64,000 nucleotides of DNA, taken from positions 300,974 through 364,973 of the forward strand of contig NZ_LN929897.1 in NCBI RefSeq assembly GCF_001493375.1, read 5' to 3'. This document shows, piece after piece, positions 24,620 through 32,812 of the stretch. Made by a program: the position numbers and the translations under genes. Each line of letters opens with the position of its first letter. Positions within the stretch are counted from its first letter, which is position 1. This DNA comes from Streptomyces specialis (lineage in GTDB: Bacteria > Actinomycetota > Actinomycetes > Streptomycetales > Streptomycetaceae). The notes under the pieces were generated by a model. The model worked only from the letters and a program-made list of their open reading frames with translations. It did not search any database and had not been told where the DNA came from.

Positions 24620-24779
24620 CGGGGACGACCTTTCTGTGCCGAGTCGCGCGGAGGGTGCCTTCGACTTTATCCGGCTGTCGTACACATGAGCTGATCGGCC
24701 CTCTTTTGAGCCATGGTTGAGGGGGCCACGGATCCCGGGCGGACACGGCGCCGGGGGCGGGTGCGGGCCGGGTTCCGGG

Positions 24780-25385
24780 ATGAGCGACCATGGGAGGGTG
24801 GCGAACGACGTGGCGACCGATGCGACCCAGGCGGCGACCGACGCGCGGCCGGACCGGCGGCAGCGCTTCGAGTCCGTGCGGAACATGGTGCTGTCCATGA
24901 TCGCGCTCTGCGCGGCCGTGCTCGCCCTGTTCGTCCTCAACCCCGACGAGGCGCCGGAGAACGCGGTCCGGTCGATGGAGTACGACGTGGCGTCCGCCAC
25001 GGCGGCCCGCGCCGCGCCGTACGACCTGCTGTCGCCCGAGGGACTGTCCGACCGCTGGCGGGCCACCTCCGTGCGGTACGACGCGCAGGGCGAGTTCGGC
25101 GCGACCTGGCGGCTCGGCTTCCTCGACCCGGACGACGAGTACGCGGCGCTCACCCAGGCCGACGGCGACGCCGTCCGGTTCGTCGCCGAGGTGACGCGCG
25201 GCGCGGAGGACACCGGCGACGTCGAGCGCATCGACGGCCGGGACTGGGCCCGGTACGAGGGCTCCAAGTACGACGCCCTGGTGCTGCGGGAGCCGGACGT
25301 GACGACGGTCGTCATGGGCACCGCGCCCTGGGACCGGCTCATGCACCTGGCGAACGCCCTGGAGGTCAGGGCCGACCGGACCTGA
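24780..25385 (+). CDS. DUF4245 membrane-anchored protein
   Basis: The product has 201 residues. One membrane helix near residues 34-52 (VLSMIALCAAVLALFVLNP) is followed by an extracytoplasmic domain with the DUF4245 pattern: APYDLLSPEGLSDRWRATSVRY, TWRLGFLDPDDEYAALTQ and RYEGSKYDALVLREPD. The family is almost always beside glpX in actinobacteria, as here, where the two are divergent over a 160-base promoter region. Function is unknown. ATG 24780 was chosen, but GTG 24798 or 24810 are possible. Confidence 0.85.
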   Translation: MSDHGRVANDVATDATQAATDARPDRRQRFESVRNMVLSMIALCAAVLALFVLNPDEAPENAVRSMEYDVASATAARAAPYDLLSPEGLSDRWRATSVRYDAQGEFGATWRLGFLDPDDEYAALTQADGDAVRFVAEVTRGAEDTGDVERIDGRDWARYEGSKYDALVLREPDVTTVVMGTAPWDRLMHLANALEVRADRT

Positions 25386-25412
25386 GCACGTGGGCCGCGG
25401 GGCCCGGCCGGC

Positions 25413-26006
25413 TCACAGGACGGTGACGGCCTCCTCGAAGTCCAGCCGGGGCAGCCGGGGGTTGTAGGCGGTCGCGGCGGGCCTGCCGATGTTCATCACG
25501 ACGAGCGCCTTCTGCCGCCCGTCCCCGAAGAACTCCTTGTCGACGCCCGGGGCGTCGAAGCCCGACATCGGTCCGGCGGCGAGCCCGGCGGCGCGGACAC
25601 CCAGCAGGAAGTACCCGATCTGGAGCCCCGCGCTGAGCACCCCCGCCCGCTCGCGCTCCCCGGCGTCGGCGTAGGCCACGTCCTTCAGGGCCGGCGCCAC
25701 GGGGAACAGCTTCGGCAGCCTCTCGTGGAACCACAGGTCGACCGAGAGGATCGCGGTCAGCGGGGCGGCGGCCGTCTGCGCCCGGTTCTTCTCGGTGAGG
25801 AGGGGCAGCAGCCGCTCCTTCGCCCCGGCGGAACGGAGCAGGGTGACGCGCAGCGGCGACGAGTTGTGCGCGGTGGGGGCGAGCTTGATCAGGTCGTAGA
25901 TCGCGCGCACCTGCTCGTCCGTCACGGGCTCGTCGGTGAACGCACGCGCCGTGTGGGCCTCGCGGAAGAGGAGATCCTGGGCGGCGGCGTCGAGGGCGAG
26001 GGACAT
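25413..26006 (-). CDS. nitroreductase family protein (malonic semialdehyde reductase-like)
   Basis: The product has 197 residues from ATG 26006. This is an FMN-dependent nitroreductase fold of the RutE/HadB type: AHTARAFTDEPVTDEQVRAIYDL, KLAPTAHNSSPLRV (flavin site), QIGYFLLGVRAAGLAAGPMSGFD and MNIGRPAATAYNPRLPRL near the end. It probably reduces small aldehydes or nitro compounds with NAD(P)H. The physiological substrate is unknown. It is convergent with the DUF4245 gene and not linked functionally to xseB upstream. Confidence 0.88.
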   Translation of the reverse strand: MSLALDAAAQDLLFREAHTARAFTDEPVTDEQVRAIYDLIKLAPTAHNSSPLRVTLLRSAGAKERLLPLLTEKNRAQTAAAPLTAILSVDLWFHERLPKLFPVAPALKDVAYADAGERERAGVLSAGLQIGYFLLGVRAAGLAAGPMSGFDAPGVDKEFFGDGRQKALVVMNIGRPAATAYNPRLPRLDFEEAVTVL

Positions 26007-26120
26007 GATGCGTGGCCTTTCTGACAGGGAGCGCGCCCGGGGCACGCGAGCGCGGGGTGTGCCGGAGCGGCGCCGTTCCGGCACCGGCTCCGGCCGGTGC
26101 CAACCCGGCCCCCCACCGGG

Positions 26121-26387
26121 CTATTCCCGCTCCCGCTCCGCCTCGTCCTCCTCCGCCCCCGAATCGCCCGCACGGGCGGGCTCGTCCGCCGCCAGAGCCG
26201 CGTCCAGCCGGGCCCGCGCGCCGTCGAGCCACTGGCCGCAGATCCGCGCCAGCTCCTCGCCGCGCTCCCACAGCGCGAGCGACTCCTCCAGCGTCGCCGC
26301 GCCGGCCTCCAGCCTCCGCACCACGTCGATCAGTTCGTCCCTGGCCTGCTCATAGCTGAGCGCGGTCCCCGCGTCCGCTTCCGTCAT
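26121..26387 (-). CDS. xseB: exodeoxyribonuclease VII small subunit
   Basis: The product has 88 residues. The helical-hairpin core is typical: LSYEQARDELIDVVRRLEAGAATLEESLALWERGEELARICGQWL (given here by its two key pieces, DELIDVVRRLE and LEESLALWERGE). An acidic tail follows. It binds XseA to make the nuclease that degrades single-stranded DNA from both ends. ATG 26387 lies 5 bases after the xseA stop, so the pair is an operon. Confidence 0.93.
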   Translation of the reverse strand: MTEADAGTALSYEQARDELIDVVRRLEAGAATLEESLALWERGEELARICGQWLDGARARLDAALAADEPARAGDSGAEEDEAERERE

Positions 26388-26392
26388 GGCCG

Positions 26393-27625
26393 TCACCCTA
26401 TGCCCGCCTCCTCCGCCCGCCCGGCGACCGTCACGCCGAACTCCCCGTCCGCGACCCGGGCGCGCAGCGACTCGCCGGCCGCCACCTCGTCCGCCGCGCG
26501 CACCGCCGAACCGTCGGCCCGCCGCAGCACCGCGTACCCGCGCCGCAGCGTCGCCGCCGGGGAGAGCGCGATCACCCGTGCCCGGGTGTGCTCCAGGTCC
26601 CCGCGTGCGCGGTCCAGATGGTGCGCCAGCGTGCGCCGGGAGCGCCCGAGCAGCGCCGCGATCTCCTCCGCGCGGCCGTCCGTCATCCGGCGCGGATCGG
26701 CCAGCACCGGCCGGCCGCGGGTCTCCGCCAGCCCGCGCTCCTCCCGGTCCAGCCGGGCCCGGAGCACCCAGCGCGCCCGGCCCCGCACCGGCCGCACCCG
26801 GGCCAGCTCCTCGCCCACGTCCGGCACGACGCGCTTGGCCGCGTCCGTCGGCGTCGAGGCCCGCAGATCCGCCACCAGATCCAGCAGCGGCGCGTCCGGC
26901 TCGTGCCCGATGGCCGAGACCACCGGCGTGCGGCACTCCGCGACCGCGCGCACCAGCCGCTCGTCGGAGAACGGCAGCAGGTCCTCCACGCTGCCGCCGC
27001 CCCGCGCCACCACGATCACGTCCACCTCGGGGTCCGCGTCCAGCTCCCGCACCGCCTCGATCACCTGCGGAACGGCGTGCACCCCCTGGACCGCCACGTT
27101 CCGCACCGCGAAGCGGACCGCGGGCCAGCGCAGCCGCGCGTTCTCCAGCACGTCGCGCTCGGCCGCGGAGGCGCGGCCCGTCACCAGGCCCACGCAGCCG
27201 GGCAGGAACGGCAGCCGCCGCTTGCGGCCGGCCGCGAACAGCCCCTCCGCCGTCAGCGCCCGCTTCAGCCGCTCCAGCCGCAGCAGCAACTCGCCCATCC
27301 CCACCGCGCGGATCTCCGTCGCCCGCAGCGACAGCTCGCCGCGCGGCGCGTACCACTCCGGCTTGGCGAACACCACGACCCGGGCGCCCTCCGCTATCAC
27401 GTCGGCCACCTTGTCGAAGACCGCGCGATAACACGTGACCCGCACCGACACGTCGTGCGACGGGTCGCGCAGGGTCAGGAACACCACTCCGAGCCCGGGG
27501 CGGCGGGAGAGCTGGGTGATCTGACCCTCGACCCACACCGCGCCGAGCCGGTCGATCCAGCCCCCGATGAGCCGGGACACCTCGCCGACCGGGATCGGCG
27601 CCTCCGACGACGTCTGCACTGCCAT
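26393..27625 (-). CDS. xseA: exodeoxyribonuclease VII large subunit
   Basis: The product has 410 residues from ATG 27625. An N-terminal OB-fold domain (VSRLIGGWIDRLGAVWVEGQI) is followed by the catalytic domain with GLVTGRASAAERDV, the conserved VVARGGGSVEDLLPF and PVVSAIGHEPDAPLLDLVADLRASTPTDAA, then a coiled-coil stalk and a C-terminal RRGYAVLRRADG. It works with XseB in recombination and mismatch repair. Divergent from ispH across 70 bases. Confidence 0.94.
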   Translation of the reverse strand: MAVQTSSEAPIPVGEVSRLIGGWIDRLGAVWVEGQITQLSRRPGLGVVFLTLRDPSHDVSVRVTCYRAVFDKVADVIAEGARVVVFAKPEWYAPRGELSLRATEIRAVGMGELLLRLERLKRALTAEGLFAAGRKRRLPFLPGCVGLVTGRASAAERDVLENARLRWPAVRFAVRNVAVQGVHAVPQVIEAVRELDADPEVDVIVVARGGGSVEDLLPFSDERLVRAVAECRTPVVSAIGHEPDAPLLDLVADLRASTPTDAAKRVVPDVGEELARVRPVRGRARWVLRARLDREERGLAETRGRPVLADPRRMTDGRAEEIAALLGRSRRTLAHHLDRARGDLEHTRARVIALSPAATLRRGYAVLRRADGSAVRAADEVAAGESLRARVADGEFGVTVAGRAEEAGIG

Positions 27626-27683
27626 GCCGCAACGCTAGCGCCGGGCACCGACAACGCGGTCCGGGCGGCCCCGGCCGCCGCCG

Positions 27684-27689
27684 TACCAT
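27684..27689 (+). promoter_or_regulatory. -10-like TACCAT upstream of ispH
   Basis: TACCAT ends 7 bases before ATG 27697, implying a leaderless ispH transcript and favouring 27697 over the upstream ATG 27688, which lies inside the -10 box. Confidence 0.4.
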
Positions 27690-27696
27690 GGGACGC

Positions 27697-28680
27697 ATGG
27701 CTGAAGACCCCGGGCGCCGCCGCGTCCTGCTCGCCGCCCCCCGCGGCTACTGCGCGGGCGTCGACCGCGCCGTCATCGCCGTCGAGCGCGCCCTGGAGCA
27801 GTACGGCCCGCCGATCTACGTCCGCCACGAAATCGTGCACAACAAGTACGTGGTGCGCACCCTGGAGCGGAAGGGCGCCGTCTTCGTGGACGAGACGGCC
27901 GAGGTGCCCGAGGGCGAGATCGTGATCTTCTCCGCGCACGGCGTCTCCCCGGAGGTCCACCGTGAGGCCGAGCGCGGCCGGCTCGCCACCATCGACGCGA
28001 CGTGCCCGCTGGTCACCAAGGTCCACAAGGAGGCCGTCCGCTTCGCCGAGGCCGACTACGACATCCTCCTCATCGGCCACGAGGGTCACGAGGAGGTCAT
28101 CGGCACCAGCGGCGAGGCCCCCGACCACATCACTCTGGTCGACGGCCCGGACGACGTGGCGAACGTCGAGGTCCGCGACCCGGAGAAGGTGGTCTGGCTC
28201 TCCCAGACGACCCTCTCGGTGGACGAGACGATGGAGACCGTCGAGGGTCTCAGGCGGCGCTTCCCGCTGCTGGTCAGCCCGCCCAGCGACGACATCTGCT
28301 ACGCCACGCAGAACCGCCAGACCGCCATCAAGCAGGTCGCCGCCGACGCGGACCTGGTGCTGGTGGTCGGCTCGAAGAACTCCTCGAACTCGGTCCGGAT
28401 GGTCGAGGTCGCCCTCGGCGCGGGCGCCGGCGCGGCCCATCTAGTGGACAACGCGGAGGAGATCCGGGAGGAGTGGCTGGCCGGCGTCTCCACCGTCGGC
28501 CTCTCCTCGGGCGCCTCGGTCCCCGAGGTGCTGGTGGACGGCGTGCTGGCGTGGCTGGCCGAGCGCGGCTTCGGCGACGTCGAGGTCGTCCAGCCGATGC
28601 GGGAGCACATCCAGTTCTCGCTGCCCAAGGAACTCCGCCGGGACCTGCGCGCCGAGGCCGCCGCCAAGGTGCGGGGCTAG
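27697..28680 (+). CDS. ispH: 4-hydroxy-3-methylbut-2-enyl diphosphate reductase
   Basis: This is the last enzyme of the MEP isoprenoid pathway; it makes isopentenyl and dimethylallyl diphosphate with a 4Fe-4S cluster. It has 327 residues. The three cluster Cys are visible in PRGYCAGVDRAV, IDATCPLVTKVH and SDDICYATQNRQ, and the catalytic region GTSGEAPDH and SSNSVRM are present. It supplies the precursors used by uppS. Its stop codon overlaps the stop of the convergent DUF6542 gene within CTAG. Confidence 0.95.
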   Translation: MAEDPGRRRVLLAAPRGYCAGVDRAVIAVERALEQYGPPIYVRHEIVHNKYVVRTLERKGAVFVDETAEVPEGEIVIFSAHGVSPEVHREAERGRLATIDATCPLVTKVHKEAVRFAEADYDILLIGHEGHEEVIGTSGEAPDHITLVDGPDDVANVEVRDPEKVVWLSQTTLSVDETMETVEGLRRRFPLLVSPPSDDICYATQNRQTAIKQVAADADLVLVVGSKNSSNSVRMVEVALGAGAGAAHLVDNAEEIREEWLAGVSTVGLSSGASVPEVLVDGVLAWLAERGFGDVEVVQPMREHIQFSLPKELRRDLRAEAAAKVRG

Positions 28681-29216
28681 CCGGTCGTACCGGGGCGGGC
28701 CCGGCGGTCGGCGCGGCGGCGGCGCAGCCGGTCCCGCAGCAGGGCGCGGCCCCTGCGCAGCAGCACGATCGCGGCGGCCGTCAGGGTCCCGGCGAACAGC
28801 CAGGGGGCCCGCAGGGCCAGCTCCGTCACGGTGCTCACCGGCCCGTCCGTGGTGACCAGGCCGGTGGCGAACGCGATGGGCGCCGCGATCGGGGCGCAGA
28901 TCAGGTCGGCCCGCCGGACCCACAGCGCCGCGGCGGCCGAGGTCAGGACGGACAGGGTGCCGTAGAGCGCGGGGGCCCCGCCGAGCAGGTCGCAGAACCA
29001 GGCGGCGGCCACCATGCCCGCCGTGGTCAGCACGCCGCAGCCGAGGCCGGTCAGACGCGGCCGGGGCGGTCCGCCCCGCGCGCCGGGACCGGCCGCCGGA
29101 CGGCGGCGCGGATGCCCGCGCCCGGCCGCCCCGCCGGACGAGGGGCGAGGCACCCTCGTCCGCACCACGGCGGGCGGACGCCCTGTGTGACGAGTTGTGC
29201 GCGTTGTGTGATCCAC
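28677..29216 (-). CDS. DUF6542 membrane protein
   Basis: The product has 179 residues from GTG 29216. A long basic, Pro-rich cytoplasmic N-terminus of about 55 residues precedes roughly four hydrophobic helices (LGCGVLTTAGMVAAAWF, LYGTLSVLTSAAAALWV, APIAAPIAFATGLVTT, PWLFAGTLTAAAIVLL) and a very Arg-rich tail. This is the DUF6542 layout found in streptomycetes beside ispH. Function is unknown. It is divergent from ychF. Confidence 0.8.
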   Translation of the reverse strand: MDHTTRTTRHTGRPPAVVRTRVPRPSSGGAAGRGHPRRRPAAGPGARGGPPRPRLTGLGCGVLTTAGMVAAAWFCDLLGGAPALYGTLSVLTSAAAALWVRRADLICAPIAAPIAFATGLVTTDGPVSTVTELALRAPWLFAGTLTAAAIVLLRRGRALLRDRLRRRRADRRARPGTTG

Positions 29217-29369
29217 GGGACCACGGTAAGCGCCGCCCGGCGGCGCGCGGGGTGATGGACACGCGTGCGGGCCGTATGACTGTCCGCCCGCACCGGCCGG
29301 GCCCGGGGCGCGGCGCCCGTAGACTGGTGGACCGGCCCCCGTCCCGTTTCTCGCTCAGGGAAGTCTCAC

Positions 29370-30458
29370 GTGTCGCTCACGATCGGAATCGTCGGCCTGC
29401 CGAATGTCGGCAAGTCGACTCTTTTCAACGCCCTGACCAAGAACGACGTGCTCGCGGCCAACTATCCGTTCGCCACCATCGAGCCCAACATCGGCGTCGT
29501 CGGCGTCCCTGACGCGCGCCTGGCCCGGCTCGCCGAGGTCTTCTCCTCGCAGCGGGTCATCCCGGCCACGGTGGACTTCGTGGACATCGCGGGCATCGTG
29601 CGCGGCGCCAGCGAGGGCGAGGGCCTGGGGAACAAGTTCCTGGCCAACATCCGCGAGTCCGACGCGATCTGCCAGGTCATCCGGGCCTTCCGGGACGAGA
29701 ACGTCGTGCACGTGGACGGCAAGGTCTCGCCCAAGAGCGACATCGAGACCATCGACACCGAGCTGATGCTGGCCGACCTCCAGACCATCGAGAAGGTGCT
29801 GCCCCGGCTCCAGAAGGAAGCCCGGATCAAGAAGGACAGGCAGCCGGTCGTCAAGGCCGTCGAGGAGGCGAAGGCCATCCTGGAGGAGGGCCGCACGCTG
29901 TTCTCGGCGGGCATCGCCCAGGGCACCGAACGCGCCGAGCCGCTGCACGAGCTGCACCTGCTGACCGTCAAGCCGTTCCTCTACGTGTTCAACGTGGACG
30001 AGGAGGAGCTGACGGACGAGGCGTTCAAGGCGGAGCAGCGCGCCCTGGTCGCCCCGGCCGAGGCGATCTTCCTCAACGCCAAGCTGGAGTCCGACCTCGC
30101 CGAGCTGGACGAGGACGAAGCCCTGGAGCTGCTCCAGACCGTCGGCCAGAACGAGCCCGGCCTGGCCACCCTCGCCCGCGTGGGCTTCGACACCCTGGGC
30201 CTCCAGACCTACCTGACGGCGGGTCCGAAGGAGGCCCGCGCCTGGACGATCAAGAAGGGCGCGACGGCCCCCGAGGCGGCCGGGGTGATCCACACCGACT
30301 TCCAGAAGGGCTTCATCAAGGCCGAGGTCATTTCCTTCGAGGACCTGATCGAATCCGGCTCCGTCACCGAGGCCCGCGCCCGCGGCAAGGCCCGGATGGA
30401 GGGCAAGGACTACGTGATGCGCGACGGCGATGTCGTGGAGTTCCGCTTCAACGTGTGA
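29370..30458 (+). CDS. ychF: redox-regulated ATPase YchF (OLA1 family)
   Basis: This universally conserved Obg-related P-loop protein binds the ribosome and hydrolyses ATP. It has 362 residues from GTG 29370. Motifs are GLPNVGKSTLFNALT, NYPFATIEPNIGVV, DIAGIVRGASEGEGLGN and the altered base-specificity motif NVDEEE in place of NKxD, which explains ATP preference. A C-terminal TGS domain ends DGDVVEFRFNV. A stress-translation role is known from E. coli and eukaryotes. Confidence 0.96.
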   Translation: MSLTIGIVGLPNVGKSTLFNALTKNDVLAANYPFATIEPNIGVVGVPDARLARLAEVFSSQRVIPATVDFVDIAGIVRGASEGEGLGNKFLANIRESDAICQVIRAFRDENVVHVDGKVSPKSDIETIDTELMLADLQTIEKVLPRLQKEARIKKDRQPVVKAVEEAKAILEEGRTLFSAGIAQGTERAEPLHELHLLTVKPFLYVFNVDEEELTDEAFKAEQRALVAPAEAIFLNAKLESDLAELDEDEALELLQTVGQNEPGLATLARVGFDTLGLQTYLTAGPKEARAWTIKKGATAPEAAGVIHTDFQKGFIKAEVISFEDLIESGSVTEARARGKARMEGKDYVMRDGDVVEFRFNV

Positions 30459-30503
30459 CCGTTCGATTACTTGAGCTGGATTGACCTGTCAAATACGCAG
30501 GTC

Positions 30504-30539
30504 GAACGGGGCTCGCCTCTCCTGAGGCGGGCCCCGTTC
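30504..30539 (+). terminator. terminator after ychF
   Basis: A 15-bp stem (GAACGGGGCTCGCCT with its complement at 30525-30539, one G-T type mismatch) and a 6-base loop, followed by TCTCCTTTCC. It lies 45 bases after the stop. Confidence 0.8.
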
Positions 30540-30593
30540 TCCTTTCCGTGCTGACCTGGTGCTGATTGTTCCGCCCCCCGCGCCTCTTCCCAG

Positions 30594-30613
30594 TGGTACG
30601 TTATGTGGTACCA
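30594..30613 (+). promoter_or_regulatory. possible autoregulatory operator of the toxin-antitoxin pair
   Basis: TGGTAC and GTACCA flank eight bases containing TTATGT, placed 21 bases before the antitoxin ATG and just upstream of its ribosome site. YefM antitoxins bind palindromic operators over their own promoters, so this is the best candidate. Confidence 0.4.
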
Positions 30614-30634
30614 GTCCTGGAGGGAGTTCCGTCG

Positions 30635-30916
30635 ATGTCGATCACTGCCAGCGAGGCGCGCAAGGCTCTCTTCCCGCTGATCAAGAAGGTCAACGACGAT
30701 CACGAGGCCATCGAGATCGTCTCCAAGCACGGGAACGCCGTGCTCGTCTCGGCCGAGGACTACGCCGCCCTGCGTGAAGGCTCTTACCTGTTGCGCTCGC
30801 CGGCCAACGCCCGCCGGCTGCTCAAGGCGTACGAGAACGCGCTTGGTGACATGGGGCTCTCCGAACGGGAGCTCATCGACCCTGATGCGTCGGGTGCCGA
30901 GAAGGGTGCCGTGTGA
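30635..30916 (+). CDS. yefM: YefM/Phd-type antitoxin
   Basis: The product has 93 residues. The N-terminal DNA-binding and dimer part is typical: MSITASEARKALFPLIKKV, HEAIEIVSKHGNAVLVSAEDYAAL, then the toxin-wrapping segment (LLRSPANARRLLKAYENALG) and an acidic disordered tail. ATG 30635 has GGAGGGA upstream. It overlaps the toxin gene by 4 bases (GTGA), the standard type II toxin-antitoxin coupling. It would neutralise YoeB and repress the operon. Confidence 0.92.
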   Translation: MSITASEARKALFPLIKKVNDDHEAIEIVSKHGNAVLVSAEDYAALREGSYLLRSPANARRLLKAYENALGDMGLSERELIDPDASGAEKGAV

Positions 30917-31167
30917 GGCTCGTCTTCGAAGAGGGCGGCTGGGAGGACTACACGTCATGGCTCAAGAACGACCGCAAGATGCTCGCCCGGATCAACAAGC
31001 TCATCGAGGACGTCCTGCGGGACCCCTTCACCGGGATCGGCAAGCCCGAGCCGCTGAAGTACCACCTGCCCGGGGCCTGGTCGCGGCGGATCGATGACGA
31101 ACATCGCCTCGTCTATCTCGTCACGGACCGGGAGATCATCATCCTGGCGGCCCGCTACCACTACTGA
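30913..31167 (+). CDS. yoeB: YoeB-type mRNA interferase toxin
   Basis: The product has 84 residues, the exact family size. Motifs are WEDYTSWLKNDRKMLARINKLI, DPFTGIGKPEPLKY, the catalytic-region Arg and His in SRRIDDEHRLVYLV and the C-terminal ARYHY. YoeB cleaves mRNA in the ribosomal A site when freed from YefM. All key residues that I can identify are intact, so the toxin should be active. Its 3' end overlaps a truncated hydrolase gene on the other strand. Confidence 0.93.
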   Translation: MRLVFEEGGWEDYTSWLKNDRKMLARINKLIEDVLRDPFTGIGKPEPLKYHLPGAWSRRIDDEHRLVYLVTDREIIILAARYHY

Positions 31168-31343
31168 TGTCGGTTGGGCGCGTGCTCGGCCAGTTCGCGG
31201 GCCATCTCCCGCGGCACCGGCCGCACCCCGAAGGCACCGGAGTACAGCAGCACCCCCGGGTGCGGCCCGCCACGGTCGGGGAAGGCGGCGAACGCGTCGG
31301 CCAGGCCGTCCGGGGTGGGGATCCGCGGCATGGTGGTGGGCAT
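31161..31343 (-). pseudogene. dienelactone hydrolase N-terminal remnant
   Basis: The minus-strand frame from ATG 31343 reads MPTTMPRIPTPDGLADAFAA then HPGVLLYSGAFGVRPVPREMARELAEH, which is the start of a dienelactone hydrolase (normally about 240 residues). After some 55 residues it ends in APNRHQ and a stop that overlaps the YoeB gene. The catalytic Cys/Asp/His are absent, so it cannot be an enzyme. It appears to have been cut by arrival of the toxin-antitoxin pair or by a deletion ending there. Confidence 0.7.
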
Positions 31344-31640
31344 GGATTCTCCTGTCGTGGTTGACGCGGTGAGTCCGCGATCAACACGACGGAGGGGGGA
31401 GCCCGCGCCGAGGCGCGAGGTTCCCGGTCGAACGGCGGGCCCGCACTGGCCCGTACGGCGCTCAGGGAAGCACCGGGTCACCCATCCGTGCGCGGCGCGA
31501 CGCCATCCCGGTGATCATGCGGCACAGCATGGCCCCGCGGGTTCGCGGAAACGGCCTTGGCCGGAACGGGAGAACGCGTCGCGTGGTCCCGCCCGATCGG
31601 TGGGATCGGACGGGATCGCGTCGACCGGCCCGGCAGCCGG
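31344..31640. other. intergenic region with an interrupted palindrome
   Basis: No gene is supported in these 297 bases. GTTGACGCGG and CCGCGATCAAC around 31361-31386 form an imperfect palindrome upstream of the truncated hydrolase and may be its old operator. Confidence 0.35.
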
Positions 31641-32585
31641 TCAGGCCTGCGGCGGGGTGGGGGTCTCGGTGGGCTGCTCGCGGTAGATGTCGGGCTCCAG
31701 GTAGATCACGCGGGCGATGGGCTCGGCCGCGCGGACGCGGGTCTCGGCCTCGTCGATCGCCCGGGCGATGGTGATCGCGTCGTCGTCGTGCCGGACCGCG
31801 ATCTTGGCGGCGACCAGCAGCTCCTCGGGACCCAGGTGCAGGGTGCGCATGTGGATGATCCGGGTCACCCGGTCGCCGTCCACGATCGCTTCCCGGATCC
31901 GGGCCACCGAGTCCTTGCTGCCCGCCTCGCCGAGGAGCAGCGACTTGGTCTCGGCCGCCAGCACGATCGCGATCGCCACCAGCAGGACGCCGATGCACAG
32001 GGTGCCGACGCCGTCCCACACGCCGTCGCCCGTGGCCAGGGCCATGCCGACGCCGCCGAGGGCCAGGACCAGGCCGACGAGCGCGCCGAGGTCCTCCAGC
32101 AGCACCACGGGCAGCTCGGGGGCCTTGGCGGTCCGCACGAACTGGGTCCAGGACTGCCCGCCGCGGACCTCGTTCGACTCCTTGATGGCCGTCCGGAAGG
32201 AGAACGCCTCGGCGATGATCGCGAAGACGAGGACGCCGACCGGCCAGTACCAGTGCTCCAGCTCGTGCGGGTGCCGGATCTTCTCCACGCCCTCGTAGAG
32301 CGCGAAGACGCCGCCGACCGTGAAGAGCACGATGGAGACCAGGAACGCGTAGATGTACCGCTCCCTGCCGTAACCGAAGGGGTGCTCCTCGCTCGCGGCG
32401 CGCTTGGCCCGCTTGCCGCCGAGCAGGAGCAGTGCCTGGTTCCCCGAGTCGGCCACCGAGTGCACGCCCTCGGCGAGCATGGAGGAGGAGCCGCTGAACG
32501 CCGCCGCGGTGAACTTGCTCACCGCGATCGCGAGGTTGGCGCACAGGGCCGCCACGATCGCCTTTGTTCCGCCTGACGCGCTCAT
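31641..32585 (-). CDS. cation diffusion facilitator family transporter
   Basis: The product has 314 residues from ATG 32585. About six membrane helices. The metal-site Asp in helix 2 is in EGVHSVADSGNQALLLLGGKRA (HSVAD), and the helix 5 site is in VLLEDLGALVGLVLA. The conserved HPFGYGRERYIYAF loop is present, and the C-terminal cytoplasmic domain is metallochaperone-like (LGPEELLVAAKIAVRHD). It would export a divalent cation such as Zn2+ or Fe2+ against protons. Metal choice cannot be told from sequence. Divergent from the GntR gene. Confidence 0.9.
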   Translation of the reverse strand: MSASGGTKAIVAALCANLAIAVSKFTAAAFSGSSSMLAEGVHSVADSGNQALLLLGGKRAKRAASEEHPFGYGRERYIYAFLVSIVLFTVGGVFALYEGVEKIRHPHELEHWYWPVGVLVFAIIAEAFSFRTAIKESNEVRGGQSWTQFVRTAKAPELPVVLLEDLGALVGLVLALGGVGMALATGDGVWDGVGTLCIGVLLVAIAIVLAAETKSLLLGEAGSKDSVARIREAIVDGDRVTRIIHMRTLHLGPEELLVAAKIAVRHDDDAITIARAIDEAETRVRAAEPIARVIYLEPDIYREQPTETPTPPQA

Positions 32586-32742
32586 CGTTGTCCGGGGTTC
32601 CTTCCGTCGCTCTCGCCGGCCGCTCCGGCGGCACATTCTGTCAGGCCGTGGCCCGCCTGCACGCTTTCCCCGGCAGACCGGAAACGCTCATCACTTCGGG
32701 TGAAACTCTGGCCGTTCCTTGCGGTTGGCAACGGTGAGTCGC

Positions 32743-32765
32743 CAAGCTGTTGCCGATTGTCAACA
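32743..32765 (+). promoter_or_regulatory. possible GntR operator TGTTG-8 nt-CAACA
   Basis: TGTTGCCGATTGTCAACA around 32749-32766 is a palindrome with 5-bp arms and lies 47 bases before the GntR start. A related GGTTGGCAACGG lies 25 bases upstream. It is positioned to regulate both the GntR gene and the divergent transporter. Confidence 0.4.
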
Positions 32766-32812
32766 CGCGCCGCTCTCCGGGTGATCCGGGGAGCACCCCG
32801 AGGGAGGGGCCC

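Noticed and set aside
24620..25342. Long N-terminal extension of glpX on the minus strand
   Set aside because: The extension overlaps the divergent DUF4245 gene, is low-complexity in composition, and the family start at 24619 has a ribosome site.
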